64,000 nt of DNA from Romeriopsis navalis LEGE 11480 (GCF_015207035.1 NZ_JADEXQ010000004.1:58797-122796), one strand, 5' to 3'. Positions 1-9,067 are shown, counted from the stretch's first letter. Notes: generated by a model from the letters alone, not told the origin. Numbers and translations: made by a program.

Positions 1-1
1 G

Positions 2-580
2 CTAGAAGACTATCGGGCGGAAGATGCGACCTTGCGTTTTCACTTTAAATTGATCGATTATGCCGAATTTGTCCAGGCGACGTTACGGACGCTATCCCCG
101 ATTCTAAAGGAATATGAGGCGACGGTCAAAGTTGATATTCCGGCGCAACTTCCCGAAGTTCAGGCGGATCCAGTGCATTTGCAGCGCGTACTTGAGAACT
201 TGATCACGAATGCACTCAAACATAATCAGCCTGGTTTGACCTTGCAGCTCAATGCCTGTGTGGTGAACGAAGCCACGATCGACTATCTGCGTTGTGAGGT
301 GGTTGATGATGGCGTCGGCATTCCCCCCGATGTGGCACAGCAATTATTCTCGCGCCCCTATCTCCGTTCTTCTGATGGCTCATCCCGTACGGGGATTGGG
401 TTGGGCTTGTACTTGTGCTATCAGATCGTGATTGCCCATGGTGGCCGGTTAGTTGTAGAACCGTTCAAATTTGGCGTGAAATTTGTTTTTACGATTCCGA
501 TTGCGGTGCTGCCGATCGCCCCAACTATGCTCCCCTCAAATAATCTTGCGCTTGATTATACTGATCGCCCCAGCAATTGA
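2..580 (+). CDS. Sensor histidine kinase, C-terminal part (5' truncated by window)
   Basis: The frame is open from base 2, so the gene begins before the window. What remains is a HATPase_c domain: an N-box (LENLITNALKHN), a G1 box (VVDDGVGIP) and a G2 box (TGIGLGLYL) that bind ATP in two-component kinases, then a short tail of about 35 residues. The HisKA dimerisation helix and the sensor lie outside the window, so the signal cannot be read. The preceding residues match the linker between HisKA and the ATPase. It is convergent with the acyltransferase gene that follows. The family is secure; which cyanobacterial kinase it is remains unknown. Confidence 0.85.
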   Translation, partial: LEDYRAEDATLRFHFKLIDYAEFVQATLRTLSPILKEYEATVKVDIPAQLPEVQADPVHLQRVLENLITNALKHNQPGLTLQLNACVVNEATIDYLRCEVVDDGVGIPPDVAQQLFSRPYLRSSDGSSRTGIGLGLYLCYQIVIAHGGRLVVEPFKFGVKFVFTIPIAVLPIAPTMLPSNNLALDYTDRPSN

Positions 581-609
581 AATCGCCTCAGTAGTCGAAT
601 CAGCCTAAG

Positions 610-646
610 CAATCATATCTTCGAGCTAAACAATCATGTCTTCGAG
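610..646. repeat. 21-bp imperfect tandem duplication
   Basis: The 16-mer CAATCATATCTTCGAG at 610 recurs with one change at 631, a 21-bp period. The second copy encodes the last residues of the minus-strand acyltransferase and the first lies just past its stop codon, so it looks like a small local duplication at the gene end. Confidence 0.7.
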
Positions 647-1996
647 TATGGTTTGTAATTCTTGCGTCAGGGTTTCAACGGATTGTTTGGCCTGGCGACG
701 ATTGGTCTGATATTGGGCTAGGCGATCGCTGACTATAATCGGGTCGCCAATGGTGACCGTAGCCGTTTGTTGGCCAATTTTGGGGCGTTTGAGTGAACTG
801 CTTTCGCCGCCGAGCCGGGCGACGGTTTCCCAAGTAATACTCATGGTTTCAGCAAAGCGCTCGATCGTCGGTTTTTCCCGCACGTAGCTGCCAGTGACGG
901 AGACAAAGCGTTCCACTAAGCGCATATGCCATAGGTGCATTTCCGATTCGGTCGCCACCCGATCTGCTAAGCTGCGCTCGATGACTGAGAGATGATCCAA
1001 GTCCACATCCTGGCGATAAATATTGTCCCAAGCACATTGTTCCAAACGGCGACAGCGATCGGTCATAGACCCTTTCGGCGTGACATTGAAGTAGGCTTCA
1101 GGCACACTGAGCGCAGTTTGGAGCAGTTGCTGTAGGCGTTGGGCAAACTGTTGACTGGGCGGTAGTGCGGGATCGATGGTTGCGAGTTTGAGATGATAGA
1201 ACTGACTGTAATGTTGCTCCATCAAATGCAGAATTTGTTCGCCGAGTTGAGCGAGGCGAGCATACATCAACGGTTGCTCGACCTTTCCCTGGTCCGGTGA
1301 CACAATGCCGACTTGTGCTTCGAGGTCAGTCAGGAGGGCTTCAATATTAGGCCAAGCATCATGTTGATATTTGTATTGCAAGCCGATCGGAATAATCACG
1401 ACTTGCTCGCTCCGCTGGGCTTTGGCTAAGTCTTCGGCACACCAAAATGCCAGTTGAGCAATTCCTGGTTCAAGCGGGGCAACGATTTCACTATGGCCAT
1501 TGGTGGCACCTTCGGGTGCGGCCATAAAGGGTAATTGGCCATTCAACAACAAATTGCGAGCTGACTTCAGTCCGGCCCGATCGAGCTTACCGCGCATAAT
1601 CGAGGTGCCTCCGAGGCGTGAGAACAACCAGCCCATGATTTCTCCGGCCCACAGTGGGACGCCACGATCGTACATAAAATGGCTATGGATCGGTGTTCTG
1701 AGTTTAATGCCTAAATCTTTTGCGGCTGGGGGCATAAGCTGACTGAAGAGATAGCCGAGGGCCAGTGGATCATTCACACTGGGATGCCGAAAGGCTAAAA
1801 CCAAGCGAATTTTGCCTGCTTCAAACTGTTCATAGGCTTGCACTAATGTCTCGAGGTGTTTGGCTTCCACCTGCTGTAAGTCAGTGGTTTGACGCATCCA
1901 AAACGGCACGGCCCAATGGACTGCACGCGTCACTGTGGCATTGTAATCAGGGGCGATAAAGCCCAGTGCTGGTTGTGCTTCCCGAATTGTGACCAC
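626..1996 (-). CDS. PlsC-like glycerol-3-phosphate/lysophosphatidate acyltransferase family protein
   Basis: A probable acyltransferase of the PlsC superfamily, which transfers acyl groups to glycerolipid precursors at the membrane. Seen in the sequence: the HX4D catalytic motif in FRHPSVNDP, followed about 100 residues later by APEGATN, which corresponds to the FPEGT phosphate-binding block. At about 457 residues it is longer than single-domain PlsC (about 240), with a C-terminal region of unknown role rich in helices. The open frame reaches 2095, but GTG at 1996 is chosen because GGAGA lies 9 bases upstream and the extra N-terminus is compositionally unlike protein. Substrate is not determined. 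Confidence 0.75.
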   Translation of the reverse strand: MVTIREAQPALGFIAPDYNATVTRAVHWAVPFWMRQTTDLQQVEAKHLETLVQAYEQFEAGKIRLVLAFRHPSVNDPLALGYLFSQLMPPAAKDLGIKLRTPIHSHFMYDRGVPLWAGEIMGWLFSRLGGTSIMRGKLDRAGLKSARNLLLNGQLPFMAAPEGATNGHSEIVAPLEPGIAQLAFWCAEDLAKAQRSEQVVIIPIGLQYKYQHDAWPNIEALLTDLEAQVGIVSPDQGKVEQPLMYARLAQLGEQILHLMEQHYSQFYHLKLATIDPALPPSQQFAQRLQQLLQTALSVPEAYFNVTPKGSMTDRCRRLEQCAWDNIYRQDVDLDHLSVIERSLADRVATESEMHLWHMRLVERFVSVTGSYVREKPTIERFAETMSITWETVARLGGESSSLKRPKIGQQTATVTIGDPIIVSDRLAQYQTNRRQAKQSVETLTQELQTILEDMIV

Positions 1997-2154
1997 TAGC
2001 GCTTGTCTCCAAAATCCGACTGCATTATATCGGCAATTATGGTGACTGTAGCGCCGACCAATGATCAATCCACGACCGCGAGCGCCAGTTCGCAAACTGT
2101 TTGGCTCAATCTTGTCGTAATTGACTCGAAGGAATGGCCCGAAATATAACGGTC

Positions 2155-2514
2155 CTAAATTTCGCCTAATTCAATCACGTTATCATCGGGGTCTCGCACA
2201 AAAACGGCCGGGCGACCCGAGCCACTGACTTGAAAATTTTGACCCGCTGCCGTTAGTCGCTGTTTAACGGCGGCAATATCGCTCACGGAGAAGGCTAAAT
2301 GCCGATTTCTACCCCAGCGCTCCTGATTTTTACTGGGTGGATTTTCGGGGGCAACGAGCAAATGCAGTTGATAATCGCCGATTTGGTACCAAATTCCCGG
2401 AAATTTCAGATCGCGCTCTGCCTTTTGTAGCCCCAGTATATCGCTATAGAAATGTTCGGCTTTGGCGAGATCTGTGACATTCAGGGCCGTGTGGAGGAAA
2501 TGGTTAATTTGCAT
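2155..2514 (-). CDS. VOC (glyoxalase/bleomycin resistance) family protein
   Basis: A 119-residue single-copy vicinal oxygen chelate protein. The start (NHFLHTALNVTDLAKAEHFYSDILGL) and the end (AVFVRDPDDNVIELGE) are the usual first beta strand and last metal-ligand strand, with the terminal Glu expected to bind metal. VOC members include glyoxalase I, fosfomycin and bleomycin resistance proteins and dioxygenases; nothing here decides among them. It lies 27 bases upstream of, and on the same strand as, the TPR gene stop, so it is cotranscribed at most weakly with it. Confidence 0.85.
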   Translation of the reverse strand: MQINHFLHTALNVTDLAKAEHFYSDILGLQKAERDLKFPGIWYQIGDYQLHLLVAPENPPSKNQERWGRNRHLAFSVSDIAAVKQRLTAAGQNFQVSGSGRPAVFVRDPDDNVIELGEI

Positions 2515-2541
2515 GGCATTGCAGATGCAGAACTGGGGAAT

Positions 2542-3411
2542 TTAGGAAGGTTGATCGAGCCGATCGAGCCATTGCTGGGCCAAGGTGAAGCCCGTTTGGT
2601 TCCGTTGGAGTTTGTAGAGTTTTTGCGCCGCTTGGAGGGACTTGCGGGCTTGTTTAAGCTGCTGCTGGCGGTAGTGACCCAGGCCGATCGCGTAATGTGC
2701 GTTGGCGTAGTTGGGGTTGGCTTGAAGGGCGCGTTGGAGCACGGTGATTGCCGCTGCCAGCTTGTCTTGAGTGAAGTAAATCGTCCCTAAATTGTAGAGC
2801 GCTTCGACGTAGGTAGGACGTAATTCGATCGCCCGCTCAAAGGCTTTGGCCGCCGCTTGTGGTTGCTGCTGCTGTTGATAAACAATTCCCAAGTGATAGA
2901 ACGCCTCTGGGGCCTTGGTGGAGAGTTTTGTTGCAGTCTCTAGTGCTTTCGCTGCCTTGTCCCACTGCTGTTGGTATTCGTAGGTGAGGCCGAGGTTGTA
3001 ATAGGCCATCCCAGACTGGTCATCGAGTTCGATCGCCCGTTGTAAATAGGCTTGAGCCTGGGGGAAGTTGCCACCCTCTAAGAGTGCCGCGCCTAGATTT
3101 GCATAGGCTAAGGCCCATTGTGGTTGGGCTCTAACGGTTTGGTAAAATGCTGTGGCGGCGGCTTGTAGCTTGCCTTGCTGTCTCAGCGCAAGGCCGAGAT
3201 TATAATGTGCCGGTGCAAGATTTGGATCCAGGGCAATGGCTTGTTGGAAGCGGGCGATCGCTTGATCAAGTTGTTGTTGTTGGATAAACCCCACACCCTG
3301 CTGGAAAATTTGCTGAGCGGTAAGTTTTGGCTTGGCGGCTGTGGCGGGTAGCAGCAAAAGCTGCGTGGCAATGATGCCGGACGCCCCGATCGTGCTGAAA
3401 ATTTTCTTCAT
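2542..3411 (-). CDS. Exported TPR-repeat protein
   Basis: A 289-residue protein made almost wholly of tetratricopeptide repeats: about seven 34-residue units with the W/L-G-Y-A-F-A-P pattern (for example AHYNLGLALRQQGKLQAA, AYANLGAALLEGG). The N-terminus MKKIFSTIGASGIIATQLLL ending in PATAA is a signal peptide, so it probably acts in the periplasm or thylakoid lumen as a protein-protein scaffold. The start at ATG 3411 is preferred over GTG 3420 because it gives the canonical lysine-lysine signal peptide. Partners are unknown. Confidence 0.85.
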   Translation of the reverse strand: MKKIFSTIGASGIIATQLLLLPATAAKPKLTAQQIFQQGVGFIQQQQLDQAIARFQQAIALDPNLAPAHYNLGLALRQQGKLQAAATAFYQTVRAQPQWALAYANLGAALLEGGNFPQAQAYLQRAIELDDQSGMAYYNLGLTYEYQQQWDKAAKALETATKLSTKAPEAFYHLGIVYQQQQQPQAAAKAFERAIELRPTYVEALYNLGTIYFTQDKLAAAITVLQRALQANPNYANAHYAIGLGHYRQQQLKQARKSLQAAQKLYKLQRNQTGFTLAQQWLDRLDQPS

Positions 3412-4219
3412 CGTCTGCACTACTGCTGGTGAAGCTACTGCGCGAGGTCGGCTATATGCTAGCAGCAGATTTTCGCAACGTAAGAAAAATGCGATCAGGT
3501 TCAGCCCTAGGGCATAGGTAGTGACTGGCTTCGATGTCGCTTTTAATACAAAAAATGTTCGGCGGCTTCATTCATCACAGCACGATTGATTCAGCCAAAA
3601 TATGAATGAATTTATGGATTTGACTTCACCGCAGAATTGAAAAAATCTGACCTTTAAAAAGTAGAAATGGCGATCAGTTCAACAAAGAATTGATGAGCTA
3701 AAGCCATCATATTCTTCGCTAGTCGATCGCCATTAAATGGGAAACACACAACACACGAAATGAGGAAACACACGACTGGTCGCCCTAGCATTATTAGCTT
3801 ATGAGCGATGCACCACTTAGTCTTCCACTACTTTAGGGAGTGAATCAATAAATCAGTAAGAGCGCATCTACGGAAACATTTAATTTGGTTTCTCGTCATA
3901 ACTTCTGCAATTTCCATGAGGTCTTGATATCGTTCAGCGAAATAACGGAATTACGGTTTATGGTCGGCTACGTAATTTTTAGGACTGAGGCGATATTGCA
4001 CCGAGTAAGCCTAATGTTCTACCCGTTGAACTACGGAGAGAACTCGTGATTTGACCATCCTTACGGACAAGCTACGGAGATAATATTCTCTCCAAGACAA
4101 TCAAATAATTTAGCCGTTTGCCGGATCGCTGGCTCGGCATATCGTCGTTTATGGTTTGCTTGTACTACGATTGAATTGACGGGTGCAGTCCGGACCAGTG
4201 TTTAGAAGGTTGACTCAAG
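3412..4219. other. Intergenic stretch, no gene supported
   Basis: About 800 bases with no credible open frame. It is AT-rich around 3540-3900 and contains several copies of an ACGGA-containing word (for example CTACGGAGA at 4031 and 4072). On the minus strand, 4016-4039 resembles the 5' end of a tRNA (see findings), but no complete cloverleaf can be drawn. Confidence 0.5.
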
Positions 4220-4690
4220 ATGTTAGAACCCTCGACACCTCGATCGCTGCATCGGCAAAGGTCGCCCACTGCGCTGTGGCCGTGCTGGAGACAATGGATC
4301 GCTGCACTACTTTTGTGGGGATTGCCGATCGCCTTATTGCTAGGTTTGGGATTTGCCATGAATCCGCCGTCGGGGCAAATCGCCAGAAAAGCGGGGCGGC
4401 TCCGACAAAATCGCTTGTGTGAACAACTGATTAATGTCCAAGGTCAGGTTACGCAAGGTGTCTTGAATCAGCTGCGGGTTTTGGCTACACCCGCAGCTCA
4501 CCGCGATGTCAGCCGTTTGCTGGGGCCGAACTATTGTCAGTTGCCGGCGATTTATGTGCAGGTTGATACACGCGCTGATCGTTATGTGTATCAATTAACC
4601 CATGCGCCACATCGTTGGTTGGTTGTGTTGTATGAGCGCGATCAATATGTTGGATATGCGATTTGGGATGAACCGCGGGCTGATGAGTAA
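4220..4690 (+). CDS. Hypothetical single-pass membrane protein
   Basis: A 156-residue protein not recognised as a known family. It has a basic N-terminal segment, one strong hydrophobic helix at about residues 26-47 (WIAALLLWGLPIALLLGLGF) and a soluble C-terminal domain of about 110 residues containing two cysteines (C67, C107). The topology suggests a domain displayed on one side of the membrane. It precedes ccdA on the same strand by about 190 bases; a link to cytochrome c maturation or thiol chemistry is only a guess from that position. Confidence 0.6.
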   Translation: MLEPSTPRSLHRQRSPTALWPCWRQWIAALLLWGLPIALLLGLGFAMNPPSGQIARKAGRLRQNRLCEQLINVQGQVTQGVLNQLRVLATPAAHRDVSRLLGPNYCQLPAIYVQVDTRADRYVYQLTHAPHRWLVVLYERDQYVGYAIWDEPRADE

Positions 4691-4878
4691 TTAATTGGTG
4701 TCCTGATCGGGACCATCGGTTGATGCGAATTGTTGATTGACGCTGATCTTGGCTGGAATGCCGGTGCCGTCTTTGAGGTTCGCGAGTGAAAGCGCTGGTC
4801 ATCGCCGCACCGTATCGCATCGATATCTGTTGCAAAGTGTAAAGTAGAGAAAGCGAATCACTTTTCACTGGCGCTGTC

Positions 4879-5619
4879 ATGCTTGAAACGATTTCTACCC
4901 AACTTTACCTTTGGAGCCAGTGGGCCAACCAATTGGTCACGGCACAGCTCAGTCATCTGACGATCGTCAGCATCGGAATAATCTTCGTTGCCGGACTGCT
5001 GACGAGTATGACACCTTGTATGCTCTCGATGTTGCCGATTACTGTCGGCTACTTGGGGGCTTACGATGATGACCAAACCCGCATGCAGGGAGCGTTGCAG
5101 TCTTTATGGTTTGCCCTCGGGTTAGCCACCACGCTGGCTGGATTGGGCATTGCCGCATCATCATTGGGCAAGGTCTACGGTCAGATTGGTATTGGCTTGC
5201 CGATTTTTGTCAGCGTGGTGGCGATCGTCATGGGGCTCAACCAATTAGAGCTGATTAAACTACGCTTACCAAACGTTGGTGGCATGGACTGGATTTCGGA
5301 GAGCTTGCCCAAGGGCGTGCGGACTTATTTAATTGGTCTGACCTTTGGTTTAGTCGCTTCACCTTGCAGCACGCCGGTATTGGCCACTTTGCTAGCTTGG
5401 CTGGCCAATACCCAAGACCCAGTTTTAGGTGCATTACTGCTGTTGGCTTACGCGGCGGGCTATGTTTTCCCATTGGTGATTGCGGGCACCTTTACCGTGG
5501 CGATCAAGCAAATTCTCGAACTGCGTCAGTGGTCCGCCTGGATTACCCCAGCGAGTGGGGTGTTGCTGCTTGGATTTGGGGTCTTTTCACTGGTGTCGCG
5601 GCTGCCTTTTCTGAGTTAA
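4879..5619 (+). CDS. ccdA: Cytochrome c biogenesis protein CcdA
   Basis: A 246-residue six-helix membrane protein that carries reducing equivalents across the thylakoid or plasma membrane to keep apocytochrome c haem-binding cysteines reduced. The two redox-active cysteines sit in the family's conserved Pro-Cys motifs, TSMTPCMLSMLPI in helix 1 and VASPCSTPVLATLL in helix 4. Length and spacing match cyanobacterial CcdA. Its neighbour downstream is ccs1 on the same strand, 136 bases away, the classic system II pair. Start ATG 4879 gives a normal N-terminus. Confidence 0.95.
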   Translation: MLETISTQLYLWSQWANQLVTAQLSHLTIVSIGIIFVAGLLTSMTPCMLSMLPITVGYLGAYDDDQTRMQGALQSLWFALGLATTLAGLGIAASSLGKVYGQIGIGLPIFVSVVAIVMGLNQLELIKLRLPNVGGMDWISESLPKGVRTYLIGLTFGLVASPCSTPVLATLLAWLANTQDPVLGALLLLAYAAGYVFPLVIAGTFTVAIKQILELRQWSAWITPASGVLLLGFGVFSLVSRLPFLS

Positions 5620-5755
5620 CGACGCGGGGGGCAGTGGTTATTTAAACAGCACTGCGAAAACGGCAATTATCACACCTGGTCGCACTACCAGCCCTGGGTC
5701 CGATCGCGCTAGGATGAGAAGCTACGTAATGTAACGAAGCTTGAGCGCGAATCCC

Positions 5756-7138
5756 ATGACGGCAGCTGTATCTCTGTGGCACAAAATTTTCGCCACCCCG
5801 AAGCGTTACTTCAATCGGGAAGTGCTGCCGTTGTTAGCAGACTTGAAATTAGCGATCGCCCTACTGCTGATAATTGCCGTTTTTAGTATCTGGGGCACGG
5901 TGATTGAGCAAGGCCAATCGCTTCAGTTCTATCAAAATAATTATCCCGAAGACCCGGCATTATTTGGCTTCCTCACCTGGAAAGTGTTGCTCACGGCCGG
6001 TCTCGATCATGTTTACCGCACCTGGTGGTACTTAGGATTATTGATTCTCTTTGGTTCGAGCTTGATGGCTTGTACTTTCAAACGACAGCTCCCAGCTTGG
6101 AAATGGTTCACCCGCGATCAAAAGCTCTACAGCAAGCCGCAACAGTTTCGTAAATTTGCCCTGAGCGCTGAAGTTCCGTCTGAATCGATTACTCCCCTGA
6201 TGGAACAACTTCAGCAGCGGAACTACCGCATCGTCAGCGATGAACATCGACTCTATGCACGCAAGGGAATTATCGGACGACTTGCGCCGATCGTTGTGCA
6301 TATCAGTATGCTGATTATTTTGATTGGCGGCGTTGTGGGTGCTCTGACGGGATTTATTGCCCAGGAAATGGTGCCGAGCGGCCAGACGTTTCAGGTGAAT
6401 AACGTCACGGATGCTGGACCTTGGGCGGCATCGCAGGTGCCGAAAGATTGGTCCGTCAAGGTGAATCGGTTTTGGATTGATTACTTGCCAACGGGCGAAA
6501 TTGACCAGTTCTACTCCGATATGTCGGTGCTGGATCAAGGGGGAACGGAAGTCGATCGCCAAACCATTCACGTCAATAAACCCCTGCGGCATAAGGGCGT
6601 GACGCTCTACCAGGCGAGCTGGTCAGTGGCCGCTGTAAAAGTGAAATTCAATAACAGCCCCGTACTCGAATTGCCGATGGGCGAACTCAAAACTAAAGGG
6701 GGAAGACTGTGGGGCGCATGGCTACCGCTTGACCCAAATGACATGTCGAATGGGGCTTCCTTGGTGGTGAAGGATCTTCAGGGTTTGGTCTTAATCTATG
6801 ACAAGACGGGCAAGCTAGTTTCGACCGTGCGTAAAGGCATGGCGGTCGAGTTGAATGGGATTCGGGTCTCGATCGTTGATCTCGTCGGTAGCACCGGTTT
6901 GCAGATTAAAGCTGACCCAGGGGTGCCGATCGTTTACCTCGGCTTTGGCCTCTTGATGCTGAGTACGCTGATGAGTTATATCTCTCACACTCAAGTTTGG
7001 GGATTATGGCAGGATGGGCGACTTTACTTGGGCGGTGTGACAAATCGGGCGCAGGTGGGATTTGAACGAGAGTTTCTGAGCATTCTCGATACGCTAGAAG
7101 TGCTGCCAGATAGGGTTGCTACTCCATCCGCTGAATAA
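5756..7138 (+). CDS. ccs1: System II cytochrome c biogenesis protein Ccs1/CcsB (ResB family)
   Basis: A 460-residue ResB-type protein that with CcsA forms the haem delivery and ligation complex for c-type cytochromes. It shows the family layout: two N-terminal helices ([23 protein letters not shown] and the region around [17 protein letters not shown]), a third after residue 175 ([19 protein letters not shown]), a large lumenal domain with conserved [18 protein letters not shown], and a last helix near residue 390. ATG 5756 is preferred; an in-frame TTG at 5741 is an alternative. It follows ccdA. Confidence 0.95.
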   Translation: MTAAVSLWHKIFATPKRYFNREVLPLLADLKLAIALLLIIAVFSIWGTVIEQGQSLQFYQNNYPEDPALFGFLTWKVLLTAGLDHVYRTWWYLGLLILFGSSLMACTFKRQLPAWKWFTRDQKLYSKPQQFRKFALSAEVPSESITPLMEQLQQRNYRIVSDEHRLYARKGIIGRLAPIVVHISMLIILIGGVVGALTGFIAQEMVPSGQTFQVNNVTDAGPWAASQVPKDWSVKVNRFWIDYLPTGEIDQFYSDMSVLDQGGTEVDRQTIHVNKPLRHKGVTLYQASWSVAAVKVKFNNSPVLELPMGELKTKGGRLWGAWLPLDPNDMSNGASLVVKDLQGLVLIYDKTGKLVSTVRKGMAVELNGIRVSIVDLVGSTGLQIKADPGVPIVYLGFGLLMLSTLMSYISHTQVWGLWQDGRLYLGGVTNRAQVGFEREFLSILDTLEVLPDRVATPSAE

Positions 7139-7696
7139 CGTTCGCCGAATCATCCGGAAAGATTATTCTTGGCTGAGAAAATAATTTGATTGCCCTGTTA
7201 GTCACTGAGTCGGCTTGGGCATTCTAGGTATAAGCACTGCAAATTTTTGATTGTCACACTTTCCACTGCGGATGTTTGACCCGAAATATGTTGCTGTGTT
7301 TCGTCTTCGGTTTTGCCTGAAACGTATTTTCTAGGGGATTTTCCAGCTGCGTTTTCTACTGACGCCGATGGTTAAATCAAAAAATGTGATTTCTTGTGGG
7401 CAAGACGTTGGTGATCCAATTGTAAATCTGGCACAGTTAATACTTGCCAAATCCTGCAATTGTTGTCTCTAAAACTATTCTTTAATCAGCGTACTAACGT
7501 TGCATTAAAAAATAATTGAAAGCACTGGATGAATTGCTAGACCCGGCTATTCTCTAGTCTTGAATCGCATCTCAGTCAGCTTCTCGGACGATATTCAGAT
7601 TTTTTATTTTGCGTCCGGAATATGTTCTGCAGACCGCGTATTTAGAGATAGAAAGTTCACTTTCTGCTAGACATTCTTTTTCTTCACGGTGTGCAA
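7139..7696. other. Long leader region of the PatX-like gene
   Basis: About 560 bases without a supported gene. It contains two TCCGGA words (7153 and 7614); the second is placed at -35 of the PatX-like gene. The remainder is AT-rich with no clear hairpin or open frame. Confidence 0.5.
7614..7644 (+). promoter_or_regulatory. DIF1-type promoter (TCCGGA at -35) of the PatX-like gene
   Basis: TCCGGA lies at 7614-7619 and a TATTTA -10-like hexamer at 7639-7644, which would put the transcription start near 7651 with TCCGGA centred close to -35. DIF1 (TCCGGA at -35) is the HetR-dependent promoter class described in Anabaena, and a DIF1 motif shortly upstream is reported as a general feature of patX genes. 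The motif ends 77 bases before the ATG. The site is seen; its activity is inferred. Confidence 0.6.
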
Positions 7697-8002
7697 ATGA
7701 AAACTCAATCTTCTCTCTGCGCAGCAATTGCGCTCGGTTTTACTGCGTCTGTATTGGCAATTGCTGGAGCAGTGAACCACAAGTCAACAGCAGAAGTGCA
7801 AACGGCTTACCGGGCTTCCGGTCGTTTCGAAATGGCGCAACGCGCTTCAGGCCGTTTCGAAATAGCCAACCGTGGCTCTGGTCGCTTTGAGTTGATCGCT
7901 AACCGTGGCTCCGGTCGCCTTGAGCTGATGGCCAACCGTGGCTCCGGTCGCTTCGAAGTCGCATATCGGGCTTCTGGTCGCTTTGGTTCCCATTTGGCCT
8001 AG
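7697..8002 (+). CDS. patX: PatX-like exported precursor with six RxSGR repeats
   Basis: A 101-residue protein. Residues 1-32 form a signal-like hydrophobic N-terminus (KTQSSLCAAIALGFTASVLA). Residues 39-95 hold six copies of the pentapeptide R(A/G)SGR spaced 10-11 residues apart: RASGR at 39, 49 and 91, RGSGR at 59, 70 and 81, each mostly followed by F-E. RGSGR is the HetR-binding signal of the morphogens PatS, HetN and PatX, which repress heterocyst differentiation by binding HetR after processing and cell-to-cell movement. The hydrophobic N-terminus plus RGSGR and the DIF1 promoter fit PatX; having six tandem motifs is unusual. ATG 7697 is preferred; GTG 7691 is in frame. HetR is not in the window. 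Confidence 0.8.
   Translation: MKTQSSLCAAIALGFTASVLAIAGAVNHKSTAEVQTAYRASGRFEMAQRASGRFEIANRGSGRFELIANRGSGRLELMANRGSGRFEVAYRASGRFGSHLA
7811..7981 (+). repeat. Six tandem ~30-33 bp coding repeats (RxSGRFE units)
   Basis: Each unit contains CG(G/T)GG/C-TC-CGGTCG-TTCGA-type DNA and encodes one RxSGR motif. The three central units (NRGSGR) are the most alike at DNA level, for example AACCGTGGCTC(T/C)GGTCGC at 7867, 7900 and 7933, pointing to recent internal duplication. Confidence 0.8.
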
Positions 8003-8196
8003 GAATATGCATGGTACCGATTGAGAAATTGGTTCGGTATGCGATTAACATTGTCGAATCACACTTTGACTAAGGGCTTCCAGTCTACTTCTGGATTAGT
8101 TTTAGTGCGTTTCTGTGGATGGATTCTACTCGCCAAATCAGAAATGTGCAAGAAAGTTTTTGAATGATTGGTTAATCGTTAGTTCCGTTTCACTTT

Positions 8197-8610
8197 ATGT
8201 CTGGATCGTTATTCCGCTTTTCGCCCTATCGCTGGGTACTGCTGGCGCAAACCTTGCTGCTTGTCCCATTGGGTTATGGCGTGCGGTTTGCCCATAATGT
8301 ACCGGAATGGTTCCGTAATATTTGGGGCAATGTGGCCTATGAAATGTTTTGGATCTTTTTGTTTCTCACGATTCTGCCGCGTTCGAAACCTCGATCGGTG
8401 GCGATCACTATTTGTTTAATGAGCTTTGGGATTGAGTTTTTGCAACTGTGCCAGCATCCGTTTTTGGTGGCGGCGCGATCCACGCTGCCAGGACGGTTAG
8501 TCCTGGGCAATGGATTTACTTGGATTGATCTGCCCCAATATGGTGTTGGCAGCTTATGCGGTTGGCTTTGGGCAGCATGGTTGCAGCACCAGTTCATCAA
8601 ACGCAAATGA
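8197..8610 (+). CDS. DUF2809 family membrane protein
   Basis: A 137-residue integral membrane protein with about four hydrophobic helices. The C-terminal pattern SFGIEFLQLCQHP followed by GNGFTWIDLPQYGVGSLCGWLWA is the DUF2809 signature (E-LQ and a W-D-L-Y-G motif before the last helix). Function of the family is unknown. ATG 8197 is taken as start. It is convergent with queF. Confidence 0.75.
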   Translation: MSGSLFRFSPYRWVLLAQTLLLVPLGYGVRFAHNVPEWFRNIWGNVAYEMFWIFLFLTILPRSKPRSVAITICLMSFGIEFLQLCQHPFLVAARSTLPGRLVLGNGFTWIDLPQYGVGSLCGWLWAAWLQHQFIKRK

Positions 8611-8677
8611 GCGATGTTGATAAACCCTAATTTGAATGACTCGCCGCATCGCAATTGCTGTGGCAACTATGCTGTGG

Positions 8678-9067
8678 TTACGATTTTGTATGGCTTACGG
8701 TAATTACCGTATGGACATTGCCGCGCGGGAGAAAATCACCTTTGATCGTCATTTCCAACGGATCACAGGCATCGACCAGATCATCCAGAATTTGGTTGAC
8801 TGACTCTTCGTGGGAAATGTACTTATCGCGATAACTATTGATGTAGAGCTTGATTGCTTTTAGTTCAACGACTTTTTCGTTGGGGATATAGCTGAGGTGA
8901 ATTGTGGCAAAGTCGGGATAGCCCGAAAACGGACATTTGCAGGTGAATTCCGGCAGTGTAATGTCGATGTCAAACTTGCGTCCTGGACGTGGGTTGGGAA
9001 ACGTAATGAGTTTGCCTTCCTCGATCGTCCGTTCGCCATACATGACTTCAGTTTTTTCGGTGCTCAT
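8678..9067 (-). CDS. queF: NADPH-dependent 7-cyano-7-deazaguanine reductase QueF
   Basis: A 129-residue type I QueF, which reduces the nitrile preQ0 to the amine preQ1 in queuosine biosynthesis for tRNA. The catalytic cysteine is in FTCKCPFSGYPDFATIHL, where the Cys before PFSGYPDF forms the thioimide with substrate; the QueF motif VELKAIKLYINSYRD follows, with SHEE supplying the conserved His/Glu. Length equals the unimodular cytosolic form. It stands alone on the minus strand, convergent with the DUF2809 gene. Confidence 0.95.
   Translation of the reverse strand: MSTEKTEVMYGERTIEEGKLITFPNPRPGRKFDIDITLPEFTCKCPFSGYPDFATIHLSYIPNEKVVELKAIKLYINSYRDKYISHEESVNQILDDLVDACDPLEMTIKGDFLPRGNVHTVITVSHTKS

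Noticed and set aside
4016..4093. A functional tRNA on the minus strand
   Set aside because: Acceptor-like and D-arm-like segments are present, but no pairing anticodon stem, no GTTCGA-type T-arm and no matching 3' acceptor strand could be found.
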